A stretch of 64,000 bases of DNA from CAILZL01 sp049840395 (GCA_049840395.1 JASGLD010000009.1:124001-188000), one strand, 5' to 3'; shown: positions 16,872-25,205, counted from the stretch's first letter. Program-made: numbers and translations. The notes: a model not told the origin generated them from the letters alone.

Positions 16872-19013
16872 ATGAAAACCGCCATTAAGCTCGAGCCTAT
16901 GGACGTCAACACCATTCCGTTCCAAGAAGCGTCATTGGACATTTGGGATAAGAAGTACCGCCTGACTGCCAAAGACGGTTCGGCGGTGGATCAGTCCATG
17001 GACGACACCTATCGCCGCGTGGCGCGCGCCCTGGCCGATGTAGAGGCGCCGGAGGCGCGTGAGCAATGGTATGAGCAGTTCGTCTGGGCGCTGCGCAAGG
17101 GCTCCATACCGGCCGGCCGCATCATGTCCAACGCCGGTGCGCAGGAACACAAGCCGGCCACCTCGACCATCAACTGCACCGTGTCCGGCACCATCCTCGA
17201 TTCGATGGATGACATCCTCAACAAGGTGCACGAAGCCGGTTTGACCCTCAAAGCAGGCTGCGGCATCGGCTATGAATTCTCGACGCTGCGTCCGCGCGGC
17301 GCCTATGTCTCGGGTGCCGGTGCGCACACTTCGGGCCCGCTGTCGTTCATGGATATCTACGACAAGATGTGTTTCACCGTGTCCTCCGCCGGCGGTCGTC
17401 GCGGCGCACAGATGGGCACCTTCGATGTCGGCCATCCAGACGTGGTGGACTTCGTGCGCTCCAAGCGCGAAGCCGGTCGCCTGCGTCAGTTCAATCTCAG
17501 CTTGCTGATCACCGACGAGTTCATGAAGGCGGTGAAGAACGAAGCCGACTGGAAGCTGGCCTTCCCAGTCTCGTTGAAAGAAGCCGATGGCCTGGATTTC
17601 AGCGACGACGATAAATTTATCTGGCGCGAATGGCCGGTGACCGATGGCTATGTCACCAACGATTCCGGCCTGGTGTGCTGCCGCGTCTACAAGACCGTGC
17701 CGGCCAAGCGTCTGTGGGACATCATCATGACGTCCACCTATGACTTCGCCGAACCCGGCTTCGTGCTGATCGACAAGGTCAACGAAATGAACAACAACTG
17801 GTGGTGCGAAAACATTCGCGCCACCAACCCCTGCGGCGAACAACCGCTGCCACCCTATGGTTCGTGCTTATTAGGCTCGCTGAACCTCACCAAGTTCGTG
17901 GTCGATCCCTTCACCGAAGACGCGCGCTTCGATTGGGAGGAATACCGCAAGGTGGTGAAGGTGTTCACCCGCATGCTCGACAATGTGGTGGAGATCAACG
18001 GTCTGCCGCTGGGTGGTCAGCGCGATGAGATCCTGCGCAAGCGCCGCCATGGCATGGGCTTCTTGGGTTTGGGTTCCACCATCACCATGCTGTGCATGAA
18101 GTATGGCTCGAAGAAATCGGTGGCTTTCACCCAGAACGTGTCGCGCGAAATGGCGCTGGCCGGTTGGGAAGCGGCGCTGGAATTGGCGCGCGAAAAAGGT
18201 CCCGCACCCATCATGTTGGAAGACTTCGAAGTCACCAAGGAAATGCTGCGCAAGCGTCCGGAGATGGTGCGCGATGGTTGGCGCGTCGGTCAGAAGATCA
18301 CCGGTCGCGTGCTGCACGCACGTTATAGCCGCTACATGCAGCGCGTGGCCGAAGCCGCGCCTGAGCTGGTGGATGAATTGGCCGAAGTCGGCGCGCGCTT
18401 CACGCATCACAGCTCGATTGCGCCCACCGGCACCATCTCGCTGTCGCTGGCCAACAATGCATCGAATGGCATCGAGCCTTCGTTCGCGCATCACTACTTC
18501 CGCAATGTGATTCGTGAAGGCAAGAAGTCTAAGGAAAAGGTGGATGTGTTCTCGTTCGAGCTGCTGGCTTATCGCGAGATGGTCAATGCCAACGCCATGC
18601 CGAATTCGGAGAATGCCGGCGAGAAGCTGCCCGACTACTTCACCACCGCTGACGATGTCACGCCGAAGGAACACGTCGACATTCAAGCGGCCTCGCAGCT
18701 GTGGGTGGATTCGTCCATCTCCAAGACCGCCAACGTGCCGACCAATTACAAGTACGAAGACTTCAAAGACATCTATCGCTATGCCTATGAGCAGGGCTTG
18801 AAGGGCTGCACCACCTTCCGTTTCAACCCGGAAGCTTTCCAGGGCGTGCTGGTGAAAGAGCAGGATCTGAAGAACACCACCTATGTGTTCACGCTGGAAG
18901 ACGGCAGCGAAGTGAAGTTGAAGGGCGACGAAGAAGTGATGTACGACGGCGAATCGCATACCGCCGCCAATCTCTTCGATGCCTTGAAAGAAGGCTACTA
19001 CGGTAAATTCTAA
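16872..19013 (+). CDS. nrdJa: Class II (B12-dependent) ribonucleotide reductase, large part
   Basis: The catalytic part of an adenosylcobalamin-dependent ribonucleotide reductase, making deoxyribonucleotides with or without oxygen. In 713 residues one sees NCTVSGT (Cys102, redox pair), the finger-loop NPCGEQPLPPYGSC with Asn319, Cys321 and Glu323, and the C-terminal APTGTISL phosphate-binding motif. The Cys-rich tail found in one-piece NrdJ is missing and is encoded by the next gene, as in Pseudomonas nrdJa/nrdJb. The leader carries NrdR boxes. The ORF start fits family N-termini. Confidence 0.95.
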   Translation: MKTAIKLEPMDVNTIPFQEASLDIWDKKYRLTAKDGSAVDQSMDDTYRRVARALADVEAPEAREQWYEQFVWALRKGSIPAGRIMSNAGAQEHKPATSTINCTVSGTILDSMDDILNKVHEAGLTLKAGCGIGYEFSTLRPRGAYVSGAGAHTSGPLSFMDIYDKMCFTVSSAGGRRGAQMGTFDVGHPDVVDFVRSKREAGRLRQFNLSLLITDEFMKAVKNEADWKLAFPVSLKEADGLDFSDDDKFIWREWPVTDGYVTNDSGLVCCRVYKTVPAKRLWDIIMTSTYDFAEPGFVLIDKVNEMNNNWWCENIRATNPCGEQPLPPYGSCLLGSLNLTKFVVDPFTEDARFDWEEYRKVVKVFTRMLDNVVEINGLPLGGQRDEILRKRRHGMGFLGLGSTITMLCMKYGSKKSVAFTQNVSREMALAGWEAALELAREKGPAPIMLEDFEVTKEMLRKRPEMVRDGWRVGQKITGRVLHARYSRYMQRVAEAAPELVDELAEVGARFTHHSSIAPTGTISLSLANNASNGIEPSFAHHYFRNVIREGKKSKEKVDVFSFELLAYREMVNANAMPNSENAGEKLPDYFTTADDVTPKEHVDIQAASQLWVDSSISKTANVPTNYKYEDFKDIYRYAYEQGLKGCTTFRFNPEAFQGVLVKEQDLKNTTYVFTLEDGSEVKLKGDEEVMYDGESHTAANLFDALKEGYYGKF

Positions 19014-19024
19014 AGACTTAATTC

Positions 19025-19093
19025 GTCATGCCCGCGCAGGCGGGCATCCAGTTGAAAAATGTTTGACTGGATTCCCGCCTTTGCGGGAATGAC
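19025..19093. repeat. MITE-like inverted repeat between nrdJa and nrdJb
   Basis: Two 27-bp arms (19025-19051 and 19067-19093) are inverted copies that agree at 23 of 27 positions. Each arm also holds its own small hairpin (CCCGC-GCAG-GCGGG and CCCGC-CTTT-GCGGG). The GTCATnCCCGC..GCGGGnATCCAG type is a widespread short palindromic repeat in beta- and gammaproteobacteria. It fills nearly the whole gap between the two subunit genes. Confidence 0.85.
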
Positions 19094-19119
19094 AACAAAT
19101 GAATTACGGAACGACACAC

Positions 19120-19824
19120 ATGATCACCATCGACAAAAAGATTTCGAAGTACCGCGTCGAAAAGCCCGAAGATGCCGCCGCCAAGGCCGCTGCGGAAAAG
19201 CCCGCACCGGTGCTGCGTCAGGAAGACAATGTGGTGTGGATGCACGAGAAGCTCGAGCGTCCCGACATGCTTATCGGCTCCACCTACAAGATCAAGACGC
19301 CGGTGTCCGATCACGCCATGTACGTGACCATCAACGACATGATCCTCAATGAAGGCACGCCGCACGAACAGCGCCGCCCCTTCGAGATCTTTATCAACAC
19401 CAAGAACCTAGATCACTTTCAATGGATCGTGGCGCTGACGCGCATTATCTCCGCCGTGTTCCGCAAGGGTGGCGACGTCACCTTCCTGGTGGATGAGCTG
19501 AAAGCCGTGTTCGATCCGCGCGGTGGTTACTGGCAGACCGGCGGTCGCTTCATGCCCTCACTAATCGCCGAACTCGGCCATGTGATCGAGCGTCACCTGC
19601 AGTTCATCGGCCTGTTGAAGAAGACCGAACTGGATGAACATCGCAAGAAGCTCATCGAAGAGAAGAAAGCCGAATACGAAGCCCGCAACAAGCAGACCGA
19701 CGCCTTCGCCAAGAGCGCCTTCCCCGAAGGTGCGCAGATGTGCGCCAAGTGCAACAACACCTCCGTCATCATGATGGATGGCTGCATGACTTGTTTGAAT
19801 TGCGGGGACTCGAAGTGCGGATAG
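19120..19824 (+). CDS. nrdJb: Class II ribonucleotide reductase, C-terminal part
   Basis: A 234-residue partner of nrdJa, needed in Pseudomonas for full activity. It carries the Cys-rich end CAKC near residue 213 and CLNCGDSKCG at the extreme C-terminus, which shuttles reducing equivalents to the active site, and the conserved FEIFINTKNLDHFQWIVALTRIISAVFRKGGD core, plus the DPRGGYW region. The ATG at 19120 (MITIDKKISKYRV) matches family N-termini; an in-frame ATG at 19099 lies directly against the repeat. Separated from nrdJa by the inverted repeat. Confidence 0.9.
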   Translation: MITIDKKISKYRVEKPEDAAAKAAAEKPAPVLRQEDNVVWMHEKLERPDMLIGSTYKIKTPVSDHAMYVTINDMILNEGTPHEQRRPFEIFINTKNLDHFQWIVALTRIISAVFRKGGDVTFLVDELKAVFDPRGGYWQTGGRFMPSLIAELGHVIERHLQFIGLLKKTELDEHRKKLIEEKKAEYEARNKQTDAFAKSAFPEGAQMCAKCNNTSVIMMDGCMTCLNCGDSKCG

Positions 19825-19916
19825 CAGTGGATAATAATTATGGAAACCAGCGAGAAGATTTTTGATTTGTGTTCTTGTTTACTCGAAGTGGCTTAACACC
19901 TAATAAGGTGGGAAAA

Positions 19917-20066
19917 GACAGTATGCTGTCGGGCTCCAAAGCCAAATCGTTGTAACAGTGTCGAAATCTCATGTGTGGCGTAACGCCTCTTCTATCTTCG
20001 GATAGCCAAGCGTTACCAGTAGCACTTGCTGCAAGTAGAGCGAGAACAGAAGCCCCTTGGTTGTTC
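19917..20066 (+). other. Hairpin-rich stretch, candidate structured RNA
   Basis: Six short perfect stems follow each other: GACAG-TATG-CTGTC (19917-19930), GGCT-CCAA-AGCC (19932-19943), GGCG-TAA-CGCC (19977-19987), CTATC-TTCG-GATAG (19992-20005), ACTTG-CTG-CAAGT (20024-20036) and GAACA..TGTTC (20044-20066). GTAACGC (19980-19986) can instead pair with GCGTTAC (20010-20016) around the TTCG hairpin. No ORF explains it. It ends 28 bp before the DUF2188 gene. I do not recognise an RNA family; it may be a leader, a small RNA or a remnant of a mobile element. Confidence 0.35.
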
Positions 20067-20094
20067 TTTAGTCTATTTGTATGAGGTAAGTGTT

Positions 20095-20328
20095 ATGAGT
20101 AAGAAAGCGGTTCATGTTGTGCCACATAGTGGTGGATGGGCAACACGCACGGAAGGGAGCGGTCGTGTCGGATCTATTCACTCAACTCAGCGGGACGCGA
20201 TTGAGCGTGGCAGAGACCAGGCGATACGTCGGGGTACAGAGCTAAAGATTCACGGTGAAAATGGAAGAATTCGTGATTCTGATAGTTATGGAAATGATCC
20301 ATGTCCTCCTAAAGATAGGAAATTCTAA
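20095..20328 (+). CDS. DUF2188 family small protein
   Basis: A 77-residue basic protein matching DUF2188: KKAVHVVPHSGGWATRTEGSGRVGS, then TQRDAIERGRDQAIRRGTELKIHGENGRI and DSYGNDPCPPKD. The family is small, scattered and of unknown function, often near mobile genes. GAGG at 20083-20086 supports the ATG. Lower GC than its neighbours is apparent, as expected of an accessory gene. A terminator follows at once. Confidence 0.85.
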   Translation: MSKKAVHVVPHSGGWATRTEGSGRVGSIHSTQRDAIERGRDQAIRRGTELKIHGENGRIRDSDSYGNDPCPPKDRKF

Positions 20329-20340
20329 AGTCTGATAAAG

Positions 20341-20370
20341 AGCCTGGGGCATAAGCTCCAGGCTTTTTTA
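20341..20370 (+). terminator. Intrinsic terminator after DUF2188 gene
   Basis: AGCCTGGGG pairs with CTCCAGGCT (one G-U pair) over a short loop, followed by six T. Confidence 0.85.
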
Positions 20371-20394
20371 ATTAGCGCGTAAGGTGAGTTCTTC

Positions 20395-20449
20395 GTAGGC
20401 CGGGTGCCGCACCCGGCATCTGGATGGTGGATGCGGCATCCACCCTACG
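20395..20449. repeat. REP-like element, copy 1
   Basis: A 55-bp element with two inner hairpins (GCCGGGT..ACCCGGC and GGTGGATGC-G-GCATCCACC) enclosed by GTAGG/CCTAC ends. It matches copy 2 at 51 of 55 positions in the same orientation, and lies 33 bp before the RAYT gene. Confidence 0.9.
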
Positions 20450-20482
20450 ATGAGGTGAATGGCTTTCAAGGAGTGAAAAGCG

Positions 20483-21013
20483 GTGAGCGATTATCTGCGG
20501 GCATGGATTCCCGGTGGTACGTATTTCTTTACCGTCAATCTGGCAGAACGACAAAACAACTCTTTGCTTGTTGATCGCATCGCTTTGTTACGCCGAGCAT
20601 TTCGTGAGGTAAACGCATCACATCCGTTTGAGCTAGGGGCCATCGTCGTATTGCCCGAACATTTGCATTGCCTGTGGCATCTGCCGTCCGGCGATAATCG
20701 TTTTGATCAGCGCTGGCGATTGATCAAAACGGCTTTTTCTCGATCATTGATTGTCGACGAGCCAATTGCACCTAATCGCCAACGCCGTGGCGAACGCGGC
20801 ATCTGGCAGCGCCGTTACTGGGAGCATGTAATTCGTGACGAGGAAGATTGGTGGCGCCATGTTGAATACATTCATTACAACCCGGTGAAGCATGGCCATG
20901 TGCGACGCGTCTGCGATTGGCCGCATTCGTCATTTCATCGTTTTGTTCGCAGAGGCCTATATCCTGCGGATTGGGCTGCGCCTAAATTCATTCAAGAGTT
21001 GAATCATGAATAG
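20483..21013 (+). CDS. REP-associated tyrosine transposase (RAYT)
   Basis: A 176-residue Y1-type HUH single-strand transposase of the TnpA-REP/IS200-like group. VLPEHLHCLWHLP gives the metal-binding His60-x-His62; WRLIKTAFSR, GIWQRRYWEHVIRDEEDW and YIHYNPVKHGHV are conserved in RAYT proteins, with a Tyr as the expected nucleophile. The start is GTG with AAGGAG about nine bases upstream. It is flanked by two REP-like copies, the usual setting of these domesticated enzymes thought to spread REP sequences. Confidence 0.93.
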   Translation: MSDYLRAWIPGGTYFFTVNLAERQNNSLLVDRIALLRRAFREVNASHPFELGAIVVLPEHLHCLWHLPSGDNRFDQRWRLIKTAFSRSLIVDEPIAPNRQRRGERGIWQRRYWEHVIRDEEDWWRHVEYIHYNPVKHGHVRRVCDWPHSSFHRFVRRGLYPADWAAPKFIQELNHE

Positions 21014-21040
21014 GATGCTGGGATTTCATCCCAGCCTACT
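21011..21040. repeat. Half-REP-like hairpin after RAYT
   Basis: GCTGGGAT (21017-21024) and ATCCCAGC (21028-21035) form a perfect stem with a TTC loop, flanked by TAGG and CCTA. It overlaps the RAYT stop codon. Read on the minus strand it starts GTAGGCTGGG, like a diverged half of the flanking elements; it may also act as a terminator, though no T-run follows. Confidence 0.6.
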
Positions 21041-21079
21041 TCTAGCGCTGCATTAAAAAATGCGTGAGGCTTGTCGTTT

Positions 21080-21134
21080 GTAGGCCGGGCGCCGCACCCG
21101 GCGTTCGGATGGTGGATGCGGCATCCACCCTACG
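21080..21134. repeat. REP-like element, copy 2
   Basis: Second copy of the 55-bp two-hairpin element with GTAGG/CCTAC ends, 67 bp after the RAYT stop, same orientation as copy 1 and differing at four positions. Confidence 0.9.
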
Positions 21135-21154
21135 TAAGCAGCGGGTTCACGCAA

Positions 21155-21190
21155 AACAAAAGCCTTCAAGCCAGTCAGCTTGAAGGCTTT
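21155..21190 (-). terminator. Intrinsic terminator of the peroxiredoxin gene
   Basis: A 13-bp stem (21159-21171 with 21178-21190) with a six-base loop. On the minus strand it is followed by TTTTGTTTT. Confidence 0.85.
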
Positions 21191-21201
21191 GTAATGATCG
21201 C

Positions 21202-21777
21202 TTACTTGCCGGCTTTAACCTTCTGCACTGCCGCCAGACTTTGCGTCACATTTTCTTCAGGCGTGACGCCACCAACTACTGCGGACACTTTGCCGTCGGG
21301 TGTAACGATGAACGTGGTGCGTTCGGCGGTATCGTGACCGATGGCGATGCCGCGGGTGTCCTTGGCTTCTTCACGGGCAGGCTTGATGGTCAGTTGATAG
21401 CTCTTGGCGATCTTGCCATCTGCATCCGAGGCCACGGCAAATTTGCCAGCGCAGTATTCGGGATCGGCGGAGAAATCATTGAGGCGCTGAATGCTGTCCA
21501 GCGAGACGCCCACAATCGTCGCGCCCACGGCATCGAATTTTTCCTTGTTCACCGAGAAGGTGCGGGCCTGCAGGTTGCAGCCGCCGGTATAAGCAGAGGG
21601 ATAGAAGTAAACCACTACCGGACCTTTCTTGAGCGCGTCCTTCAACGAATAGGTGAAGGCCTTGCCATTCATCGAAGCTTGGGTGGTGAATTCCGGTGCG
21701 GCATCGCCGGGGCTAAGGGCGGCCATAGCTGGCAGAGACAGCAGCGACAGTAAGGCAACAGCAACTGAGCGTTTCAT
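21202..21777 (-). CDS. Exported peroxiredoxin (AhpC/TSA, Bcp-like)
   Basis: A 191-residue thiol peroxidase with signal peptide 1-19 (LPAMA-AL). The peroxidatic Cys67 lies in YFYPSAYTGGCNLQARTF, where the usual PGCT of Bcp is replaced by GGCN. A second Cys109 (DPEYCAGKFAVASD) could resolve it. The SDADGKIAKSY and RTTFIVTPDGKV segments are typical. It would reduce peroxides outside the cytoplasm; the electron donor is not apparent. Start fixed by the signal peptide; the frame is open further upstream. Confidence 0.9.
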   Translation of the reverse strand: MKRSVAVALLSLLSLPAMAALSPGDAAPEFTTQASMNGKAFTYSLKDALKKGPVVVYFYPSAYTGGCNLQARTFSVNKEKFDAVGATIVGVSLDSIQRLNDFSADPEYCAGKFAVASDADGKIAKSYQLTIKPAREEAKDTRGIAIGHDTAERTTFIVTPDGKVSAVVGGVTPEENVTQSLAAVQKVKAGK

Positions 21778-21926
21778 AGAGAATCCTCGGCAGTTAGGGC
21801 GGTGCAGAGTCGAAGCATGCAAGCTCGGCGCGATAGAAGCAATCGCTGATGAGGTGCGGCGCACCTGTCGATACAACTGTTGAAAGAGGGCAGCGGGATT
21901 TTTTCTGCCATTTCTTTTTTTAATGC

Positions 21927-22982
21927 TTAAAAACGCGGGTAGAAAATCCGGTTTAAAAAATTGATCCGCCGAATCACCCACAGGTCGATGCAGATCGGCG
22001 CCAGTATTCCGCAAGCAATGGCAAACAGCCACAGTAGCGGTCCTTGGTCCAGCCAGATTGCCGCGAGCTTGCCGGCCTTCTGTTGAATGTAGCTATGTAG
22101 CCCTAGGATCACCAACGAAGAGCGGCCGGTGATTTGTAACCAATTGCTTACGGCCGTCTGTGTCGCCAGCAACATGGCTGCTGCTATCGCAGCAACAATG
22201 CCTGCCATGGCCACCGGTGCTGTCAGCCATACAGGTGTGAACAATCTCATGTTGAGATCGCTGCGCAGTTCGTAACGCGCCGCCAACCATATAACCGCAA
22301 CGCCTGTCACCAGCACACAGGATAGCGTCGGCAGATGCTGGGATCTCTCCTGCAGTAAGTTGCTCATCAAGTAACCGGCCAGCATGTACCCGGCTGCCAG
22401 CAAGGCGATGTCGGCACTCCATAGCGGGCCGTTCTGTGCCAGTGAGCCCCAGGTCAGGCTGCGAATCAGATGGCTCTGGCTCAAATTCATCCACCACGCA
22501 CCTCCAGCGATCAGGATCACCATCAGGCTGGTGATCATCCATGTCTTACTCATGCGTATGACACCCAGCGCGATGATCAACGCTAACGTCATGCAGGGCA
22601 GGAACCAAAGCGGAATGTTGCCGATGGTGTAGCCGCTGCCGTAAACAATGCCGAGTGCGATGTCGCTCAGCGGCATGCCAGGAAATTCACGCATCGCAAA
22701 CGGCAGGGTGAGCAGCGACAACAGCAGATACGGAACGAGAATGCGACCTGCACGCTTGGCAACTACGCTCCATTCACTCGCAGGTTGCAGAGTCAGGCCG
22801 GTTAGATAGAAGAACAGGGGTACATGAAACAGATAGAGGGCGTAGTGCAACGAAGGCATGCCGCGCATCACATCCAGATTGTGACCGATGACTACCAATG
22901 TAATGCCGATACCTCTGCACACATCTATCCAGGCAACACGCGTCGCAGCTTTCGGATGATCATTCATGGCCGGGAAGTTCAC
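21927..22982 (-). CDS. Acyltransferase-3 family membrane protein
   Basis: A 351-residue integral membrane acyltransferase (COG3594-like), about ten hydrophobic segments. WIDVCRGIGITLVVIGHNLD near residue 18 carries the family His; YALYLFHVPLFFYLTGLTL follows. Such proteins add acetyl or other acyl groups to surface glycans. The GTG at 22982 overlaps the end of the RES-domain gene by 4 bp, implying translational coupling; an ATG at 22967 is possible. Its link with the toxin-antitoxin pair may be only positional. Confidence 0.85.
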   Translation of the reverse strand: MNFPAMNDHPKAATRVAWIDVCRGIGITLVVIGHNLDVMRGMPSLHYALYLFHVPLFFYLTGLTLQPASEWSVVAKRAGRILVPYLLLSLLTLPFAMREFPGMPLSDIALGIVYGSGYTIGNIPLWFLPCMTLALIIALGVIRMSKTWMITSLMVILIAGGAWWMNLSQSHLIRSLTWGSLAQNGPLWSADIALLAAGYMLAGYLMSNLLQERSQHLPTLSCVLVTGVAVIWLAARYELRSDLNMRLFTPVWLTAPVAMAGIVAAIAAAMLLATQTAVSNWLQITGRSSLVILGLHSYIQQKAGKLAAIWLDQGPLLWLFAIACGILAPICIDLWVIRRINFLNRIFYPRF

Positions 22983-23671
22983 TCGATCTCAAACAGCACT
23001 TCTGACTTTTCATAGACTTTGTTGATGCGTTTGCCATCCCACACATAGGCCAGTGCCGGGCCTTGCATGGGGATGCTCACAGCCGGCGGGCGCAGCGCGG
23101 CAACGCATAAACCGCCTTCGTGACGCACGCTGTTGTAGAGCAGGCCCCAATCGCCTTGCTTGCGGCGCTCCGCTGCGTACTGCTGCGAAGCTGCATAGTT
23201 GTCCGGATCATGTAACGGCTTGAAGCGCGGTGTGCGCAGGTCCAGCAAGGGTTTGTGTGCGCGGCCGATATAGGTGCGCATATCGATCTCGCCCGGTGGT
23301 TCGTTGGTGGCAGCCAGAAATCGGGCGCGATGAAAGGCGGTTTCGCGTACCGCGGTTTCGAGTGAGCGCGCCGCGTAGTACACGCCATAACTGCCATCGG
23401 TGAAACGGCTGGGTTTGCCAATGTGCGTAAATGCGGCCATCACCACGCTGCTGCCGCGTCCGGTCACGCGATCTTCTGGATCGACCAGGTGAATGTCGCC
23501 TGCGGCATCGCGTAGACGGTCATTGGTCAGGCTCTCCAGATACCACGCCGCTTCCAGCTGATGTGGTTCGACCACGCGCTCGAAGATATTGATCGGTGGA
23601 AACTGTGAGGGAATGACGCGATACAGCTTGGCATTGCGCAGAGTGACCTGCGTCGGTTCAGCGAGCTTCAT
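22979..23671 (-). CDS. RES-domain toxin
   Basis: A 230-residue RES-domain protein, the toxin of RES-Xre systems, which degrades cellular NAD+ in characterised members. The family residues are visible: an Arg in KLYRVIPS, the Tyr/Glu stretch GVYYAARSLETAVRETAFHRARF, and the Ser in WGLLYNSVRHEGGLCVAALRP. It overlaps the preceding antitoxin gene by 4 bp (ATGA), as is usual for such pairs. Confidence 0.92.
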   Translation of the reverse strand: MKLAEPTQVTLRNAKLYRVIPSQFPPINIFERVVEPHQLEAAWYLESLTNDRLRDAAGDIHLVDPEDRVTGRGSSVVMAAFTHIGKPSRFTDGSYGVYYAARSLETAVRETAFHRARFLAATNEPPGEIDMRTYIGRAHKPLLDLRTPRFKPLHDPDNYAASQQYAAERRKQGDWGLLYNSVRHEGGLCVAALRPPAVSIPMQGPALAYVWDGKRINKVYEKSEVLFEIE

Positions 23672-24102
23672 GCGCCGCGTTCGGCATCGAGATAACGACG
23701 CACATCGGCCAGATCCATCACGCGACCGCCACGCATGCGTTCCAGCGCCGGCTTGCCGCCGAACGGTACCGCAGTGTTGGGTTTTTTGGGCCAGGCGTCG
23801 GCAGCTTCGCGGGTGGGCAGCAGGATGTGTAATGCCTTGTAAATGCCCATGATGTAGCTGATACGTTCCAGGGTGTCGGCGCCCAGCTTGGCGTTACGCT
23901 CGCTCTTCCATTTGAAAAAGGTAGAGCGGGGTGGTGAGCCCAGCAGCAGGCGCTCGTCGTCTGCGCTCAGGCCCCATGCTGCGGTGATGTTGAAGAAGGC
24001 GGTCAGTGCCGTGCTGCTTAAGTCTTCCAGGCTGGGTTTGGCCGGATTGGGTTTGGCCAGGTTCGGCTTGGGCTGGCCGACAGTGTGCGTCCGGGCGGAC
24101 AT
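23668..24102 (-). CDS. Xre/MbcA/ParS-type antitoxin
   Basis: A 144-residue antitoxin of the RES-Xre type. A helix-turn-helix region (AAWGLSADDERLLLGSPPRSTFFKWKSE) is followed by the MbcA/ParS toxin-binding domain (LERISYIMGIYKALHILLP..AADAWPKKPNTAVPFGGKPALERM). The N-terminus has a Lys-Pro-Asn-rich tract with KPN/KPNP/KPS units, unusual for the family. The ATG at 24102 has GGAG six bases upstream, better than the ATG at 24114. Such antitoxins normally repress their own promoter. Confidence 0.9.
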   Translation of the reverse strand: MSARTHTVGQPKPNLAKPNPAKPSLEDLSSTALTAFFNITAAWGLSADDERLLLGSPPRSTFFKWKSERNAKLGADTLERISYIMGIYKALHILLPTREAADAWPKKPNTAVPFGGKPALERMRGGRVMDLADVRRYLDAERGA

Positions 24103-24260
24103 ACGCAACTCCATAAATGGATTTAATTGCAGAATAGTCCAATTGTGGAATCAAGGCAAAGACCGAGAAGGTGGCGAGGATGGGGTTGGCGGTTTATCCT
24201 CGCCAGTCTATCCAATCAGTCTCTCCAGTCGTCAGTCCAGCAATTAGCTACCGGCCACCT

Positions 24261-25205
24261 ATGAACCAGCTCGATCAGCTCAAGCAGCACACCACCGTCG
24301 TCGCAGATACCGGCAACTTCAAGCAGCTGGCGCAGTTCGCGCCGCGCGATGCCACCACCAATCCTTCGTTGATTCTCAAGGCCGTGTTGCTGCCGGAATA
24401 CGCACCGTTGCTGACGGAAACCGTGGCTGCCAACCAGCAGCAGCCCTTGGAGCAGATTGTCGATGCGGTATTGGTGCGCTTCGGATTGGAAATTCTCAAG
24501 GTGGTGCCGGGTCGCGTGTCCACCGAAGTGGATGCACGCTTAAGTTTCGATACCGCTGCCACCGTGGCGCGCGCACGCGGTATCATCGAACGTTATGCGC
24601 AGGCCGGCATCGGCCGCGAACGGGTGTTGATCAAGATCGCAGCGACTTGGGAAGGCATCCAGGCTGCGCAGCAGCTGGAGCGCGAAGGCATTCACTGCAA
24701 TCTCACCTTGCTTTTTGCCTTCTGTCAGGCCGTGGCCTGCGGTGCGGCCGGTGTGCAATTGATCTCGCCCTTCGTGGGACGCATCTATGATTGGTACAAG
24801 AAGGCAGCAGGCGCGAGCTGGGATGAAGCTGCTCGAGCGGGCGCCAACGATCCGGGCGTGCAATCGGTGACGCAGATTTATAACTACTACAAAAAGTTCG
24901 GCATTCGCACCGAAGTCATGGGCGCCAGCTTCCGCAATATCGGCCAGATCATTGCGCTGGCCGGTTGCGATCTGCTCACCATCAGCCCGGAACTGTTGGC
25001 GCAGTTGCAGAGCAGTGAGCAGGGCATCGGCAAAGCGCTCGATGCGCAACAGGCGCAGGCCTTGAATATTGCGCACGTCAGCTATGACGAAGCCGGTTTC
25101 CGCTACGCGTTGAACGAAGACGCCATGGCCACCGAAAAACTGGCAGAGGGCATTCGCGCCTTCGCCGCCGATGCCGCCAAGCTGGACAAGCTGATCCTGG
25201 CGTAG
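24261..25205 (+). CDS. tal: Transaldolase
   Basis: A 314-residue class I transaldolase of the TalB type, moving a dihydroxyacetone unit between sedoheptulose 7-phosphate and glyceraldehyde 3-phosphate. TTNPSLILKA near the start, VSTEVDARLSFD, the Schiff-base Lys125 in RVLIKIAATWEGI, CNLTLLFAFCQA and VMGASFRNIGQI are all diagnostic. The start at 24261 fits the family (MNQLDQLKQHT); the frame is open upstream. It is divergent from the RES-Xre pair. Confidence 0.96.
   Translation: MNQLDQLKQHTTVVADTGNFKQLAQFAPRDATTNPSLILKAVLLPEYAPLLTETVAANQQQPLEQIVDAVLVRFGLEILKVVPGRVSTEVDARLSFDTAATVARARGIIERYAQAGIGRERVLIKIAATWEGIQAAQQLEREGIHCNLTLLFAFCQAVACGAAGVQLISPFVGRIYDWYKKAAGASWDEAARAGANDPGVQSVTQIYNYYKKFGIRTEVMGASFRNIGQIIALAGCDLLTISPELLAQLQSSEQGIGKALDAQQAQALNIAHVSYDEAGFRYALNEDAMATEKLAEGIRAFAADAAKLDKLILA

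Noticed and set aside
17871..18959. Long open frame (362 codons) on the minus strand inside nrdJa
   Set aside because: It is the antisense shadow of a well-conserved gene in GC-rich DNA; His/Arg-rich composition and no family resemblance.
19977..20016. Integron attC site (GTAACGC..GCGTTAC arms)
   Set aside because: Arms do not fit the RYYYAAC/GTTRRRY core sites, the element is too short, and there is no integrase or cassette array.
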